Below are positions 1 through 11,865 of a DNA stretch of 64,000 nucleotides, in pieces. Where the stretch lies: positions 2,884,170-2,948,169 of the forward strand of contig ML058464.1 in NCBI GenBank assembly GCA_003013855.2, given 5' to 3'. The translations under genes and the position numbers were made by a program. The stretch comes from Liriodendron chinense (lineage: Eukaryota > Streptophyta > Magnoliopsida > Magnoliales > Magnoliaceae). Positions within the stretch are counted from its first letter, which is position 1. Each line of letters opens with the position of its first letter. The notes under the pieces are model-generated. The model was given only the letters and a program-made list of their open reading frames with translations, did not search any database and was not told where the DNA came from.

Positions 1-1198
1 TCATTTTAAATACGGAAGACAGAAACTTTTTTGTTTCAGTTACACCTTCCATCTTGTTACTTATTATTAACAAGTCATCAACGTATAAACAAATAACAAT
101 TATATAATTACTACTTGTTTTGGAATATATGCATTTGTCTGCTACATTATGCATGAAACCATGAGAAAATATTTTAGGATCAAACTTCTCATGCCACTGT
201 TTAGGTGCTTGTTTTAGTCCATACAATGATTTAATTAGTTTACAGACTTTCTTCTCATTTTCTGGCAGAACGAACCCTTGAGGTTGTTCCATGTATACCT
301 CCTCGTTGAGGTCTCCATTCAGGAAAGTAGTCTTTACATCCATCTGATGTATATACAGCTGATGTATGGATGCTAAAGCAAACATAATTCTAATAGATGT
401 TATTCTTGCCACAGGTGAGTATGTGTCAAAATAATCTATTCCTCCTTTTTATCTAAATCATTTAGCTACTAGTCTAGCTTTAAAGGTTTGAATAGTTCCA
501 TCAGTGTGATATTTCTTTCTAAATACCCACTTACATCCTATGGGTTTAGAAGCTGGAGGAAGATCCACCAGTTCCCAGGTTTGGTTTGACATAATCGAGT
601 CTATCTCATCATTGATAGCTTCTTTCTAAAAAGCTGAATCTCTAGAAGTTACAGCTTCTCTATAGGTTGTTGGATCATCTTCTATAGTCATAACTATAGG
701 TATCTTTCTAATAACATTCTCTCTATCTCCTTCTACGAGATGAAAAGAGATACGTTGAGAGTCTATCTGTTCAGGATCAAGACTCTTTTCTACTCTTACC
801 CTTTGACTCCTACGTGGTTCTATTGGAGCTTCAATTTCATGTTGAGCTTCTACCATAGGTTTCTCTATTGGAGTTTGGATTTCGTTATCCTTTGACTCTA
901 AGGATAGTGAGTTTTCAAAGAACTCAACGTCTTTAGACTTTATGATGGTATTAGACTCTAAGTCTCGGAGTCTATATGCTTTGTTATTTTGTGCATACCC
1001 TACAAATTCGCACTTAATAGCCTTGGATCCTAATTTAGTTCTTTTGGGATCAGGCATTCTACAATATGCGAGGCACCCTTACACTTTAAGATATCCTATA
1101 TTAGGTTTTCTACCTTTCCATACCTCATATGGTGAAATGTTAAACTTCTTAGAAGGAACCCTATTTAGGATGTGGCATGCTGCGAGAAGTGCTTCTCC
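1..1198 (-). pseudogene. pol: copia reverse transcriptase and linker, degraded, partial
   Basis: This is the reverse transcriptase part of the copia polyprotein, which copies element RNA to DNA. The catalytic YVDD is encoded at about 74-85 and is followed by LLIISN. Upstream the frame reads a typical RVT_2 stretch (DYFDTYSPVARIT, then IHQMDVKTTFLNGDLNEEVY). Three in-frame stops break it: 449-451 (TAA, where the family has Gln), 458-460 (TGA, where the family has Gly) and 626-628 (TAG, where Trp is usual). Codons 629-1057 encode the variable linker with a basic RRSQRVRVEKS patch. The stop at 1199-1201 separates it from integrase. RNase H is outside the window. Confidence 0.85.
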
Positions 1199-2238
1199 TT
1201 AAAGTCCTAGTGGCAACTTTGCTTGTATTAGCATTGAGTTGACCATTTCTACTAAGGTTCTATTTTTTCGTTCAGCTATACCATTTTGTTGTGGTGTGTA
1301 CGGAGCAGTGTATTGGTGTATTATGCCATGTTCTTCACAGAAGTTAGAGAATTCATTTGAAAAATACTTTCCTCCTCTGTCGCTACGAAGAGCTTTTATT
1401 TTCTTGTTTAGTTGATTTTCCACTTCTGCTTTATATATCCTGAACATGCTGAGTGCTTCATCTTTGTTCTTTAGAAGATATACATGTACATATATGGAGC
1501 AATCATCGATGAAAGTTATAAAGTATCTTCTTCCTCCAAGTGTAAGAATGCCATTTAACTCACAGATATCAGTGTGTATTAGGTCTAATATTTGATATGA
1601 TCTCTCAATACTAGGAAAATGTTTCTTTGTAAATTTGGACCTTATGCACACTTCACATTTGTCATTTTGACTATCTGTGTATGAGATTAAGCCATTCTTA
1701 GACATGAATTTTAAGGTACTATAACCTATGTGTACTAATCTACCATGCCACAATGCTACAAATTCAATCATATAAGCAGAAGGGCTACTTTCATTCAAGA
1801 AAAATTTTATCATCCCATTACAAGCATATCCCTTACCAACGAAATTTCCGTTCTTGGATAGAATCAGTTTTCCCGACTCAAACACTACCCATATGCCAGG
1901 TTTTCCAGAAGATCTCCAAAAACTAAGTTTCGTCTCATGTCAGGGACATGCAGTACATTAGTTAGTATCACTTTCTTTCCAGAGGTAAAGACTAGTTTCA
2001 CGGTTCCTTTACCTACGACCTTCGATCGGACTTCATTACCCATTTGGACCTTTTGACCATCGGTCACGTCCTCATAAGTTTTAAAGGCTGATCTGTCATA
2101 GCTTACATGAACTGTGGCTGCTGTATCATACCACCAACCGGGTACTTTGCCTTGGATCATGTTTACTTCAGTGATCATGGCAACTATGTCTTCTTCAACT
2201 GCACTTGCTTCATTCTTCAATTTTCGAAGACGGCATAC
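1199..2238 (-). pseudogene. pol: copia protease and integrase, degraded
   Basis: Positions 1888-2238 encode the aspartic protease, with WWYDTAATVHV where copia enzymes have D-T/S-G-A; the active-site Gly is Ala here and the usual following Cys is Ser. A frameshift near 1888-1905 puts the integrase into another frame. The integrase segment (228 codons from 1885) has the HHCC zinc site (His47, His52, Cys77, Cys80) and the DDE core, with Asp106 in HTDICEL, Asp169 in RSDRGG and Glu205 in NGIAERKNRT. Asp169 to Glu205 is the family's 35-residue spacing. The integrase frame ends at a TAA (1199-1201) where the following LPLGL-x-GEALLAACH block normally has Trp. Integrase would join element cDNA to host DNA, but this copy cannot make a full polyprotein. 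Confidence 0.85.
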
Positions 2239-3037
2239 TCAAGCATAATGCTCGGTTTTCCCACAGACATGGCAAGGGCCTTTGAACTTTCCGTTCTTCT
2301 TCTGTGATTTCTTGAATTTCCCTTTATTGGGTTTCAGGGAACCGTTCTTCTCGGGATTCTTGTTTTGCGTACTTTCTACTGCTTGCACCTTGGATGAGGA
2401 ATTCCCATTTCCATTTTTCTTTTCACGGTTTTGGGATTCTTCCTCTATTTGGATATGTTCTAGTGAATAATCCTCGGTTTTATGTAGCAGTTTCTTCCTG
2501 TATTCTGTCCTAACTCGGGGGCAATTTTGCGATAATAGCCCCGACTTGGAAAGCTTTAGGGATATCAATTTTTAGGGCACTAATTTTGCCAACAATTAGC
2601 TGTAGTTCTTCGATTTGGGCTAACAGCGATTTGTTATCTACCATGGTGTAGTCGAAATAGCTAGCTATTAGATATTTGTTCGTACTTTCTTCTTCAGTCT
2701 TGAATTTGAACTCGAGAGCGGTCCAAATTTCTTTGGCAGATTCAGTTCTGGTGTATTGATCATACAGACGATCAGATAGCGTGTTCAGAATGTGTCCTTG
2801 ACACAGCAGATTATCTTCTTCTCTCTTGATGTGTGCGTTGATCTGCTCAGTCGTGTCTGTATCAGTAGCTGGAGGAAGCGGCTTCAAGTTTGGGTCTAAG
2901 ATATAAAATATCTTCAACGTCGTAAGCAGGAACTTTATCTTATCCTGCCATCTAGTGAAATTTTTTCCATCGAACCGGTCCAGACGAATCAGATCCTGGT
3001 TCATCAGTTTGATTGATGATACCCCTTCGGTTTCCAT
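2239..3037 (-). pseudogene. gag: copia gag with broken zinc knuckle
   Basis: The minus-strand reading starts at an ATG at 3037 and has the UBN2-type gag fold of plant copia elements (IRLDRFDGKNFTRWQDKIKF near residues 16-36). A frameshift between 2510 and 2568, after the AKLPPSW region, moves into a second frame with a Lys/Asn-rich linker. That linker leads to a CCHC knuckle (C-x2-C-x4-H-x4-C) at 2230-2275. The knuckle is interrupted by a TGA at 2239-2241, where an Arg codon is expected between His and the last Cys. Gag forms the virus-like particle and the knuckle binds RNA. No intact product is possible. Confidence 0.82.
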
Positions 3038-3044
3038 ATCAGAA

Positions 3045-3162
3045 AATTACGCTTTAAGATTGTTGAGAAATTTCTGATCTTTAAAAAATAAATAAATTGA
3101 AAATTCGAGAATAAGGACAAGCTGAAGCATGTGAAAAAACACGTTGTCCTTAAAGCGTAATT
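3045..3162. repeat. 14-bp inverted repeat in copia leader/LTR region
   Basis: AATTACGCTTTAAG at 3045-3058 is perfectly inverted as CTTAAAGCGTAATT at 3149-3162, with a 90-bp AT-rich loop. The left arm lies just upstream of the gag ATG on the minus strand. It could form a hairpin in the element's leader RNA. Function unknown. Confidence 0.6.
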
Positions 3163-3319
3163 CGCCCCTACTCAAATTATTTTGAGTCTGCTGATAGGTT
3201 GCAGGCGGATTGCTTCCAGGATACGACGAGCCTTATGTGGTTCTGCATTCAGCAAAAACGAAGGAACCACTATGGAACTCAGTAACACTCTTTGATGCTC
3301 CTACTACTGGTCCCAGTTG

Positions 3320-5176
3320 CTGTGAAGATCTGTTCTCGTCCAAAAGAAGAAAGAAGAGGAAAGGAAAGAAGGAAAGAGAGAGAAGGCAATGGAGCGAGTC
3401 AATGCCGAGTCAACCCGACTGTGTTCCGAGTTATGTCACTCTAGGGGGAGGTAAGAACCTATCTAACCATTGTTTTCTTTCTAGATCTATCCTTAATCAT
3501 AACCCTAGGTTTAGATTCAACCCTAAATTGATCTTACCGTAAAACTCAGTTATATTACACTCTAATCGCTCGAATCTCGTTAAACAGGTTAGGTTTGGAT
3601 CTAAGGAGAAGTACACAGCCTTAGCAACTGATGCAAATCATCCAACTTTAAGAGGTGGGGATTTCCTTTAAGCCCATCTACAATAATATTAAATTGTATG
3701 TTGATTTTATGCTTGGAAATTAGGATTTTGTTACGTGACTTCTTGAAACCGTGCTCGTTGAAATCTTTCCATGTAAATATGAATTGTATGATGTTCCTTG
3801 TTGTGTATGTTGAATTTTGATGTATGAACTATGCTTAAGTAGTTAGAAAAGGAATTGTTAACCATGCTCGATTTACGTTGTCACATGCTTATGATGATTG
3901 ATGTATTGTTTGCAATGAGATATTGCATGTGGATGTTACGTTAATGAAAACTCCTTGGCCCCATACTGATGTAACCGTTGATGTAAAGAGATGAAGCATG
4001 TGCGAGGCCTTATTACGTTGGCATTACCATGTGGAGATTTTTTATGAATATGCTTTATTGAGAAAGTCGGCATTACTGTATGTCTTATTAAATGAATGTG
4101 CCTTGACGTTGAGAATTAAATATTGGCATTACTGTGTATGTGTTGTTGGTTGCATATGCCATGATGTTAAGTTTAACACTACCGTGTGCGCATTGTTGGA
4201 TACGTGTCAAAGGATCCTTATTTATTCGTTACTTGTGATGGATCCATGGAAGAATGGAATTGATGAATATGAAGACTCTTGAAATGATTGGGGTAATGAG
4301 TGATCATTAGTCGTGAACATCATTTAATGGGCTGAATGATAAACTTATTTAATTAAAGGTGAAACTAATCATGCATTCACTGGACCCGGCTTGGTGGGTC
4401 AGCCCTCGGGCGTTAGAGAAAGTGTGCATGGGCCCGTTTCTCTCTCACTATCTAGTGAAAGTGTGCATGGGCCCGTTTCACTGGTTGGGTTTTAGTGCAT
4501 GGAAAGAGTGGAGTGATCCCGTCTTAGCTAGAACCTCTGGTGACTAGTGGCTGGTGAGAAGAGTGGAGTGATTCCGTCTCATTTGGTCAGGGTGCCTTAG
4601 CTAGAGCCTGCATGTCATGCATCGTATTAACAAAGATCTTTTACTGAATTGTTTTGATTTGATTAAATGATGATATTCTGCTTGCGTTTATTCTGTGCTA
4701 TTATTATCATGATTGTCTTAAAGGGATATTCCCTACTATGATAGCGTTTAACACTATCTAACCACATTTCAGATAATCCAAGTAAAGATCCAGTAAGAGA
4801 ATCAAACACTACGACGAAGTACTCGAAAACTCGTGGCAGCAAGTGATGGATGATGAAACCGAAGCGGCTTGAAGATAGATTATGTTTATTATCTTTGTAG
4901 AGTAGATTTATTTTTTCCTTTGAACATGTAATAAGTCTCTCATATAAATAATAAGTGAAAATGTTTGGTTAAACATGTTTTATTACGTTGATTTAGAACT
5001 TAGAATAGAATATTTATGGAATAAGAACTTAAATTTCCGCCATTATGCTATGTATGCCATGAATGTATGAAATTACAGGTAAGTGTGTGGAAACGTAACC
5101 CTGACACACATGAGTTAACACCCGGAAGCTCGACCCATCGTGTTGTCCACGAGAGTCGAAATTTCGGAGCGTTACA
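3320..5176 (+). mobile_element. 3' part of a Ty3/gypsy-type LTR
   Basis: A purine-rich stretch (3340-3400) is followed by a gagtcaacccgac-type block, a possible splice donor (ggtaagaa near 3450), a long T-rich region and an end in TTTCGGAGCGTTACA at 5162-5176. The same order of purine tract, GAGTCGACTCG-like block, T-rich stretch and GGGCATGACA/GCGTTACA end is seen in the LTR-type insertion at 57.5-59.4 kb, so I read this as the 3' portion of a related LTR. A duplicated block (gtgtgcatgggcccgtttc at about 4420-4480) lies inside. The 5' end is missing, probably lost at the copia junction. There is no coding sequence. Confidence 0.55.
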
Positions 5177-7658
5177 GAAGAAGCCTTGTCAGCATTTACG
5201 CTGACATATATCAAGAGGAGAAGAAGGGTTTAGAAGACTGATCATGTTGAAGTAGTTGTTGTGACCGTCAGACGTGAAAAGCATCCGAATGGTTGATATG
5301 ATCATATAAATAGCAAATGACTTCAATGAAATAAAGGTCTTATATCAACCAAATCAAACAAAATCTATCTTTTTATCCTAGCATAATCGTTACTTTTATA
5401 TAGTCAGTAGCCTAAACAATAATCAAGTAGCTATAATTAAAGTCTATGCTCATATGGTGGATGAGTTACCATTTTAATTCAAGCAAGTTTTTTCATTCAG
5501 AAAGGTACTTTGCAGTTGCTCTCTGTAGTTAGTTATATATATATATTTCCTTTTTGTTTTTCTCTGTTTTTAAAAGTCTATTTGTACGGAAGGCTAGGTG
5601 TGACCCATTTATAGAGGACGAACCCTACCCTTCGATAATCGCCTGATCCTCGTAAGCAATATTGTGAGTGGCTTAATAGGCGGCTAATCTTCTTAGATCT
5701 CGGTCACATACAGTCGAGTTTGATGTACATCTGCCTATCTTGGCACTTGCAGTCAAAAGTTATTCAGTTGGAATCAAGCCGCACAGTCGATTCTGGCACG
5801 CCTCCGCATATCACAGTGACCAAGTTTGTTGCCAAAAATAGGGCCAACAAACTTCTCTCTCTTCTCTTGCAACCAGCTGCGCCCATTTCATCTTGAGGAA
5901 AACAACCAAGACCTTGCAGCCCACCATTGATGAAACATTTCATTTTAGTGGGGTTTTCTTGAGCTTCATTTGTATTTTGGTATTTTTCATGAGAACCCCT
6001 ATTTTAAAAGGAAGTCATTTTATAATTTATGTAAAAGTATGGTGTAACATGGAGTTGTTGAGTCGTTCATTAAAAAGAGTAGTCAATTTCTATAATAACT
6101 GAGTCGCAGCTCTCCTGGAAACCATGAGATGAATAAAGGCAAATGGATTCAATGGTCCACGAGTCCGCGCAGACCTTACTAGTTTAAGAAATGAATCCAG
6201 GTCATCTACTAGGTGGGGACCAATTTGAACATGGCTTGTCCCCAAAACCAAGCTGCAGGTGCATTCATCAAGCGGCCCACCTACAATCCGCATTGGAATC
6301 TTAGGGCATCAGAGTGTACGTGTGGCCTACCTGAGTTTTGGGAGCCAAGGAGAAAAATCAGGGGCGCAGATGATGGACAGATTGGATATTTCATTAAAAC
6401 ATCATGGTGGGCTCCACACATCTATTTTAATGTAAAAATGTTTGTATGCAATTGGGCCTCTTTCCTCGTGCAGGTGTGGCCTGCCTGATGAGTTGATTGT
6501 CTTGATATATGGTCCGGGGCACACTCATGATCCGCACTATCTTATTATTGGTCCTAGTGTAGCACACACATGTGCCCTGTTGGCGTGTGCACGGCCATTT
6601 CCTCTTGCGAAGTACCATGCATTTTCTCATCACTTGAATGAAGCTTAGCTTTCAAGGTTTTTGTCTAAAAGCAGGGAAGCAACAACTTGAAGGAAAGAGA
6701 TTTTGACCTAAACATTTCCAAATTTTCAATACAACATCTTATACATTTTGACATAGGCGATACCATACGTTGAAACCTGAGCCTTTTGAGTTTGGGTCAT
6801 CTTCCAATGAACTAGACGGTTTATATATATGCCAAGTCCCACTTTATACGGTGAAAAGTCAATAAATAAAAGCTCTCGATTGAATTATTTCAAACCTTTA
6901 ATAATGTAGTTCTTCTACTCTGAATGGCCACCGTAACTTTAGTATAAACAAAGTGTTGAAATATTCAACCTAGTAGTATTTTCGTGCATGCCCGGTCTGA
7001 ACATTCAGTTGAGTCATTTGAAAAAAATTAAATCCACCATCCTTCTTTTATACATCTATCAGTTTTGAAGATGCAACATGACGTTTGATTCCCCCAGCAA
7101 GTGGTTCTTAAGAATCATATGCATTTCATGATGGGTCACAACAAATAGATGGCTTGAATTTTTTTTATGATACCTACCTTTTCAAAAATGACCTTAGCCG
7201 TCCATTTCATGGGCTATTGATCTCATAGTTAAGTTGTCCAATCGGTGTGACTTGGCAGCAGTAAGACTTGGCTGGAGCTAATAGAGAGCCAAGATCAGTT
7301 GATTGAACTTTTCAAGCGTCTCGATGAAACTACGCGTATACACAATTAAACATGAATGTTCACGTACAGACCATGGCATGCGTGCATCACTTAGTATGCA
7401 CGTAAATCACTTGCATGCATAGGAATTAGGTGCACGTATGATGTGAATTATCATGTTCCAACCTAGAAAATGTCAAGATATCTAAGCAGTGATCGTTGGA
7501 CTCCACATGTAGACGATGGTATACAAAAATCAGCCTTGTCCACTCATCAGGCGGGCAAAAGATGTATGTTGAATGTGGAAATTGGCTAGTTATTTTTTAA
7601 CTACCAATTCTTTTGGTACAGGGGTGGCCCACCTTATGAGTGGACATGACTGATTTCT

Positions 7659-7661
<3 letters not shown>
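5177..7661. other. Gene-free repeat-derived DNA
   Basis: No reading frame with recognisable homology. 5590-5850 looks like a worn LTR or leader fragment (gccaaaaatagggccaacaaa context). 6110-6650 and 7480-7650 hold fragments with the words catggtgggctccacaca and ggtggcccacctta, typical of the foldback MITEs further right. I see nothing else. Confidence 0.5.

Positions 7662-7714
<53 letters not shown>
7662..7714. repeat. (TA)n microsatellite
   Basis: A pure run of alternating T and A, about 53 bp, directly abutting the foldback element at 7718. Confidence 0.95.
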
Positions 7715-7716
<2 letters not shown>

Positions 7717-7717
7717 A

Positions 7718-8080
7718 ATGCTCACCTACACACTTCTCCCGCTAGAGCTCGTGAGCACTTTTTCATGGCTCATTACACATGACGTGAGGCTAAAATTTGA
7801 GCAGTTCATGTGATGCAGTACTCCAAAAAACCTCTAAGGCTCATCTTTCATCCTAATCCAAAACTTTGGTGGGCTATAACAGAAAGCAAGAGGCAAATCA
7901 AGGAAGGAAATTGTTTCCTTTTTTCATGGCCCACCAAAGTTCTTGAACAAGTGGAAAGATGGGCCCTGAGGTTTTTTAGGGTGTTGCATCACATGAACAG
8001 CTCTGATTTTGACCTCACGTCATGTGCGATGAGCCATGAAAAAGTGCTCACGAGTTATGATGGGAGAAGTGCGTCGCTGA
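7718..8080. mobile_element. Foldback MITE with long inverted arms
   Basis: The left arm (acacttctcccgctag, then cgtgagcactttttcatgg and acatgacgtgaggc) returns inverted near 7990-8075 as gcctcacgtcatgtg-like, ccatgaaaaagtgctcacg and gggagaagtg sequence. The arms are over 100 bp and pair almost to the centre (about 7900), so the element is nearly one palindrome. No transposase. A non-autonomous DNA element is the best reading; the superfamily is not clear. Confidence 0.8.
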
Positions 8081-8082
8081 TA

Positions 8083-8616
8083 GTACTATGAGGTCGACTT
8101 CATGGGAACTTCCCATGAGGTCGAGCTGTGTGGGCCCCACTTGTGATGTGTAATGGACGTCAATACCGTCCATCTGATGGAGCCCCTTTAGTTTATGGGA
8201 TATCTTGAATATCAGCCATATACAGAACTAAGGTGGGTCATACCATCTAAAACTATATCAAGACATGTCTAAAACATCTAAAAGCACTTGGTGGGGCCCA
8301 CCTGAGTTTTGAATGCGGCTGAAACTTGGTCTGACCCCTCATCCAAGTGGGACACACACAATGGATGGGCTGGATTTATGAACCACATCTCAGTGGGCGC
8401 AATAAACAATCATGAAGATTTTAATGAGTGGGTAATCCCTCTCAACTGTTGTATATGTTGTGGCCCGCCTAACTCATGGATTGACCTGATTTTTAAACTG
8501 GTGGCCCACCATGGAATGTTGCATCTGACTGACGGGGTTGATGTCCGTTACACATCACAATGGGGCCCACAGAGCTCGACCTCATGGAAAGTTCACATGA
8601 GGTCGACCTCATAGTA
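8083..8616. mobile_element. Foldback MITE, TIR GTACTATGAGGTCGAC
   Basis: The left end gtactatgaggtcgac continues into cccatgaggtcgagctgtg and gggccccacttgtgatgtg. The right end mirrors it: cacatcacaatggggccca, cagagctcgacctcatgg and ggtcgacctcatagtac. Each arm also holds an internal inverted copy of the terminal word. The element sits back to back with the MITE ending at 8080 and is followed by a (TA)n tract. Non-coding. Confidence 0.8.
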
Positions 8617-8623
8617 CCATTTC

Positions 8624-8625
<2 letters not shown>

Positions 8626-8664
<39 letters not shown>
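8626..8664. repeat. (TA)n microsatellite
   Basis: About 39 bp of alternating A and T, 10 bp right of the second foldback MITE, so the MITE pair lies between two TA tracts. Confidence 0.93.
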
Positions 8665-8668
<4 letters not shown>

Positions 8669-9154
8669 CCTCATCAGCTAGTACACGCATGTTTTGTTAC
8701 GAAGTCGGATCCACTATAGATGTTTCGATTAAGCTGCTTGACCTATAAAACTACTTGGGAGTCCTTCCCTGATGTTTTCATGACATCATACGCCCCCTAA
8801 TGTCCTTCTTGGGTCTCAAAAACCAACCCAATCGAAAGTTCAAGTAGGCCACACATACTGACTTTTGGGGTGTCCATTTGTCCTTGTCGGTGCGTCTTTT
8901 AAAGGAAGAAAATGACATGCGCAAAGCGTGGTGAGCCCTGCACACAATCCGGAAGGTTTTTAATTTAGGTCCCTCCATCCCAACTTTTTATACAGCGTGG
9001 CCCACCTTAATTTTGTATTTTCTGATTTTTTTTATGCCAAGGAGAACATTAGGGTGCACACATGATTGATCCGATTGGATGTCATAAAAACATCACAGTG
9101 GGCCTCATATGTTGATCGCTAGGTTAAGCTTACCCTGAAAAGATTTGCAGTTGT
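8665..9154. other. Gene-free, MITE fragments
   Basis: 8985-9130 contains a worn fragment related to the gtgggcc foldback family (tacagcgtggcccacctta, aacatcacagtgggcc). No coding signal. Confidence 0.5.
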
Positions 9155-9701
9155 ATAGAGAGTGGACGCGGTTTGGCTAGTGACCTCGCACGAGCTAGCG
9201 GGCTGATGTCAAAGATCTGTGGGCCCCACCATGATGTATGTGTTTTATCCACACTGTTCATCCATTTGCTCAACTCATTTTAAGGAATGGGCCCAAAATG
9301 AGGCAGATCCAAATATTAGTTGGACCACACCACAGGAAACAGTGAGGATTGATTTCTTACCGTTGAAAACATTTTGAGGGTCACATAAATTTTGAACAAG
9401 CTGATATTTGTGTTTTCACTTCATCCAGGTCTCTGTAATCTTATCGACAAGTTAGATGGAAAAACATTATAGTAGACCCTTTGAAAATTTTAATATAGTG
9501 CACGTTAAGTCAACATTAATTTCCTGCAGTGTGGTTCACTTGAGATATAGATTTGCCTCATATTTGAACTCATGCCCTAAATGAACTGACAATTTGCATG
9601 GATGTCATGGATAAAACACATACATCATGGTAGGGCCCTGCAGAGCTTTGACAGCAGCTACCTGGCTGGTGTTGACTAGCCAAACTGCATCCTACAGAGA
9701 G
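9155..9701. mobile_element. Full-length GATGTATGTG foldback MITE
   Basis: The outer arms match in inverse orientation: left agtggacgcggtttggctag and right ctagccaaactgcatcctac. Inside are gggccccaccatgatgtatg on the left and catacatcatggtagggccc on the right, then the family body: TTTATCCACACTGTTCATCC, a GAGGCAGATCCAAAT block, GGACCACACCACAGGAAACA and its mirror. About 547 bp, non-coding. This is the clearest family member in the window. Confidence 0.82.
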
Positions 9702-9937
9702 GCCCACCATAGAGCGTAGATGGATTGTGACCCACAATTTGGGCTGTACCAATTTGAGGCACATGACAAATGTAGAGTAAAGAAGATGCTACAAAAACAA
9801 GTATTTATATTTAAAACAGGCAACAACACCTCAAACATCTTATGGTTGGTATTTTATTCAAACCTGTAATGCTATATAAAATTTTCCCAGTCCAAGTTGT
9901 GTATAGTTTATGCATTTTTAATGTGATTTAGAGAATG

Positions 9938-10100
9938 CCTTCCGGGGCCTTGCGCCGTTGGTAGACTCTGCGGAGTTTCAACAAGAGGTCTCGGTCTTGA
10001 AACCCATAAGGGTGAAATTCCTGCTGCCGACAGCACCAGTGGGTGTGGGTGGGTGGGTGGGTTGCATGACTGACCCAAAAAAAAAAAATAATAATAATAA
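9938..10100 (+). mobile_element. SINE-like unit with A-rich tail
   Basis: The unit opens with ccttccggggccttgcgccg and ttggtagactctgcgg. About 45 bp on it has a B-box-like word (gtcttgaaaccc) and it ends in a run of A followed by (ATA)n at 10077-10100. A tRNA-like head plus A tail is the layout of plant SINEs. The A-box match is weak and I could not define target duplications, so this is a candidate only. Confidence 0.42.
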
Positions 10101-11477
10101 CCTTTTTATATAGTTTACACAAATAGGATTTTGGTAAGTTTTAGTGTTCTTAGCTAACTAGTGACACTTAAACTGTCCATTTGATTGTTCTAGACTGTCC
10201 ATTATATGTCCAACACACATTTCATGGTTTCCTATGAAAAGATCACACTGGTTTGATGATCTTAACCATGTAATTGATGGCAATGATATGGACGGTCAAG
10301 ATCATTTGTACAAAAATAAGTCTAACCATCACGGATTGCTTATGAATCTAACGAATCACTTCTAGTAGTAGTTCTCATCATACCATCCATGGGTTGGATG
10401 GATTTGATCATCTGATTAGTCTTATTCTTGCATGGTAGTACTTGAAACGTGTTCTATAGACTATTGACAGTTTAGATTGATCAATTGGATTGTCCAAGTT
10501 ACCTGATGCAACTAGGACCATTATAACTCCACTGCTCTCAGAGCATGGGAGCATTTCTCTAATAAATAATGAGGTTTTGTACCTTGCTTGAGGGGAGAGT
10601 TTGTACGGTTCGATTTTTTTGTTTGCGCCAGTGATAAGCTGGGCCATGGGTTCATTGATCCAAACCGTGAGTGTCATGGCCCCTGTTGTGGATGCCCCAT
10701 GGATCAAAAATCTATCAGATTGAAAAGGCTGTTCATTCAACAGGCAGGGTAGGAGATGGACGGTTAAGAAATAAGGGGAACGATCACATGCATTCCAATG
10801 TATGGTAATTGAATGTGTGGGACACACCGGGATTTTTTAGTCCCATCCAAGTCATCCATTAGATGCTGCCACAATGTTAGGCCTGGATCCTCAAAACATC
10901 ACGGGTGGGCCCCACAATTACCATGTTTATGCATTGTGGATCCGTGATGTTAAGATGCATAAAGAAATTACCAAAATACCTATGATGTGGAGGCCTTGCA
11001 CGGGCCATCCACGGAGAAGCCCATTGTATTAGCGGTTCAGATCACCAAACCATGACCTGATCACTTGCACCAAATAAAAACCCAAACATCGTGTACAGAC
11101 TTCTGACCCCAGCATATATTCCATGTGGCGAGACATCTCAATCAAGGTATGAATCCGATGGCCCAGATGCATTGGATTTAGAGGGTCCCTATATCATATA
11201 CATATAAAATCTCAGCCATTTGCTATTAAACTATGGACTTAGTTCAATGACTTTTTATCAAGCATGTTCTTTATACCCACTCAAAACAAAGAAAAATGCG
11301 AATTTTTTTTTTCTTATTTATTTTTTGAAACTGTAGTTTATATAGAGGTCCAGTATATATATGCAACTCTAATTGTCACAGGTAAAAGTCACATATGAAT
11401 GGACGGCGTGGATAAAACCCTGAAGCATCTTCTATTGGGACGGGATGATATGATACCTGATTATTCCAATCCTTCCT
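10101..11477. other. Gene-free repeat-derived DNA
   Basis: Contains MITE-like words (gtccattatatgtccaacac, atggacggtcaagatcat, cgggtgggccccaca at about 10900) but no complete inverted-repeat unit that I could delimit. The longest open stretch (minus strand, 10408-10827) lies in such repeat sequence and has no recognisable domain. Confidence 0.45.
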
Positions 11478-11865
11478 TCATTTTTTTTCCAAGAGTTCGA
11501 ATCCTCTGTTAAAATTGAGCAAGGAAATCCTGCTCGTCACCTTTCTGATTGGTCCAACTCAACTCGAGGCCTATTTGGTGAAACTTATTTTATGCACTTA
11601 TCATTGAAAATGACTATTTTAATGATTTTTCTAATTCAGATTGTTTGGCAAACCTAAAATATTAAATACTTAATTTAAAATTTTACTGAAAAAATCAACA
11701 AAAAATTCAGCTATCATCCTTTAGCTTAATGCTTAACACTGAAAGCAATAAATGATTTCAAAGTTAATTTTTTTTTAAATGACAATTTTATCCTCTTCAT
11801 AACTTGCTCGAAGAGCTTTCATGAAGGAGAGTTAAAGCATAATGATGTGGCAAAGTTCATTGCTA

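Larger units (their letters stand above)
1..3310 (-). mobile_element. Ty1/copia retrotransposon remnant, truncated at window edge
   Basis: The minus strand reads gag, protease, integrase and reverse transcriptase in that order (right to left). Integrase before reverse transcriptase is the Ty1/copia order. The 3' end of pol and the 3' LTR lie outside the window. The segment from 3038 to about 3310 should hold the leader and 5' LTR, but I found no clear LTR boundary and no match to the common plant initiator-Met primer binding site. Purine-rich gypsy-LTR sequence begins near 3320, which suggests the copia element is inserted in or abuts an older LTR. At least five in-frame stops and two frameshifts make this a dead copy. 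Confidence 0.85.

Noticed and set aside
5029..5220. Small exon ending near 5220 (EEALSAFTLTY-like reading)
   Set aside because: Overlaps the end of a gypsy-type LTR; no splice context or homology that I can recognise.
10408..10827. 139-codon minus-strand frame in the MITE-rich area
   Set aside because: Its sequence is built of MITE-type words and has no recognisable domain, so it is likely a chance open frame.
11460..11580. Second SINE suggested by gttcgaatcctc next to a T run
   Set aside because: The same words occur inverted at 15.4-16.17 kb as the other arm of the large foldback element, which explains them better.
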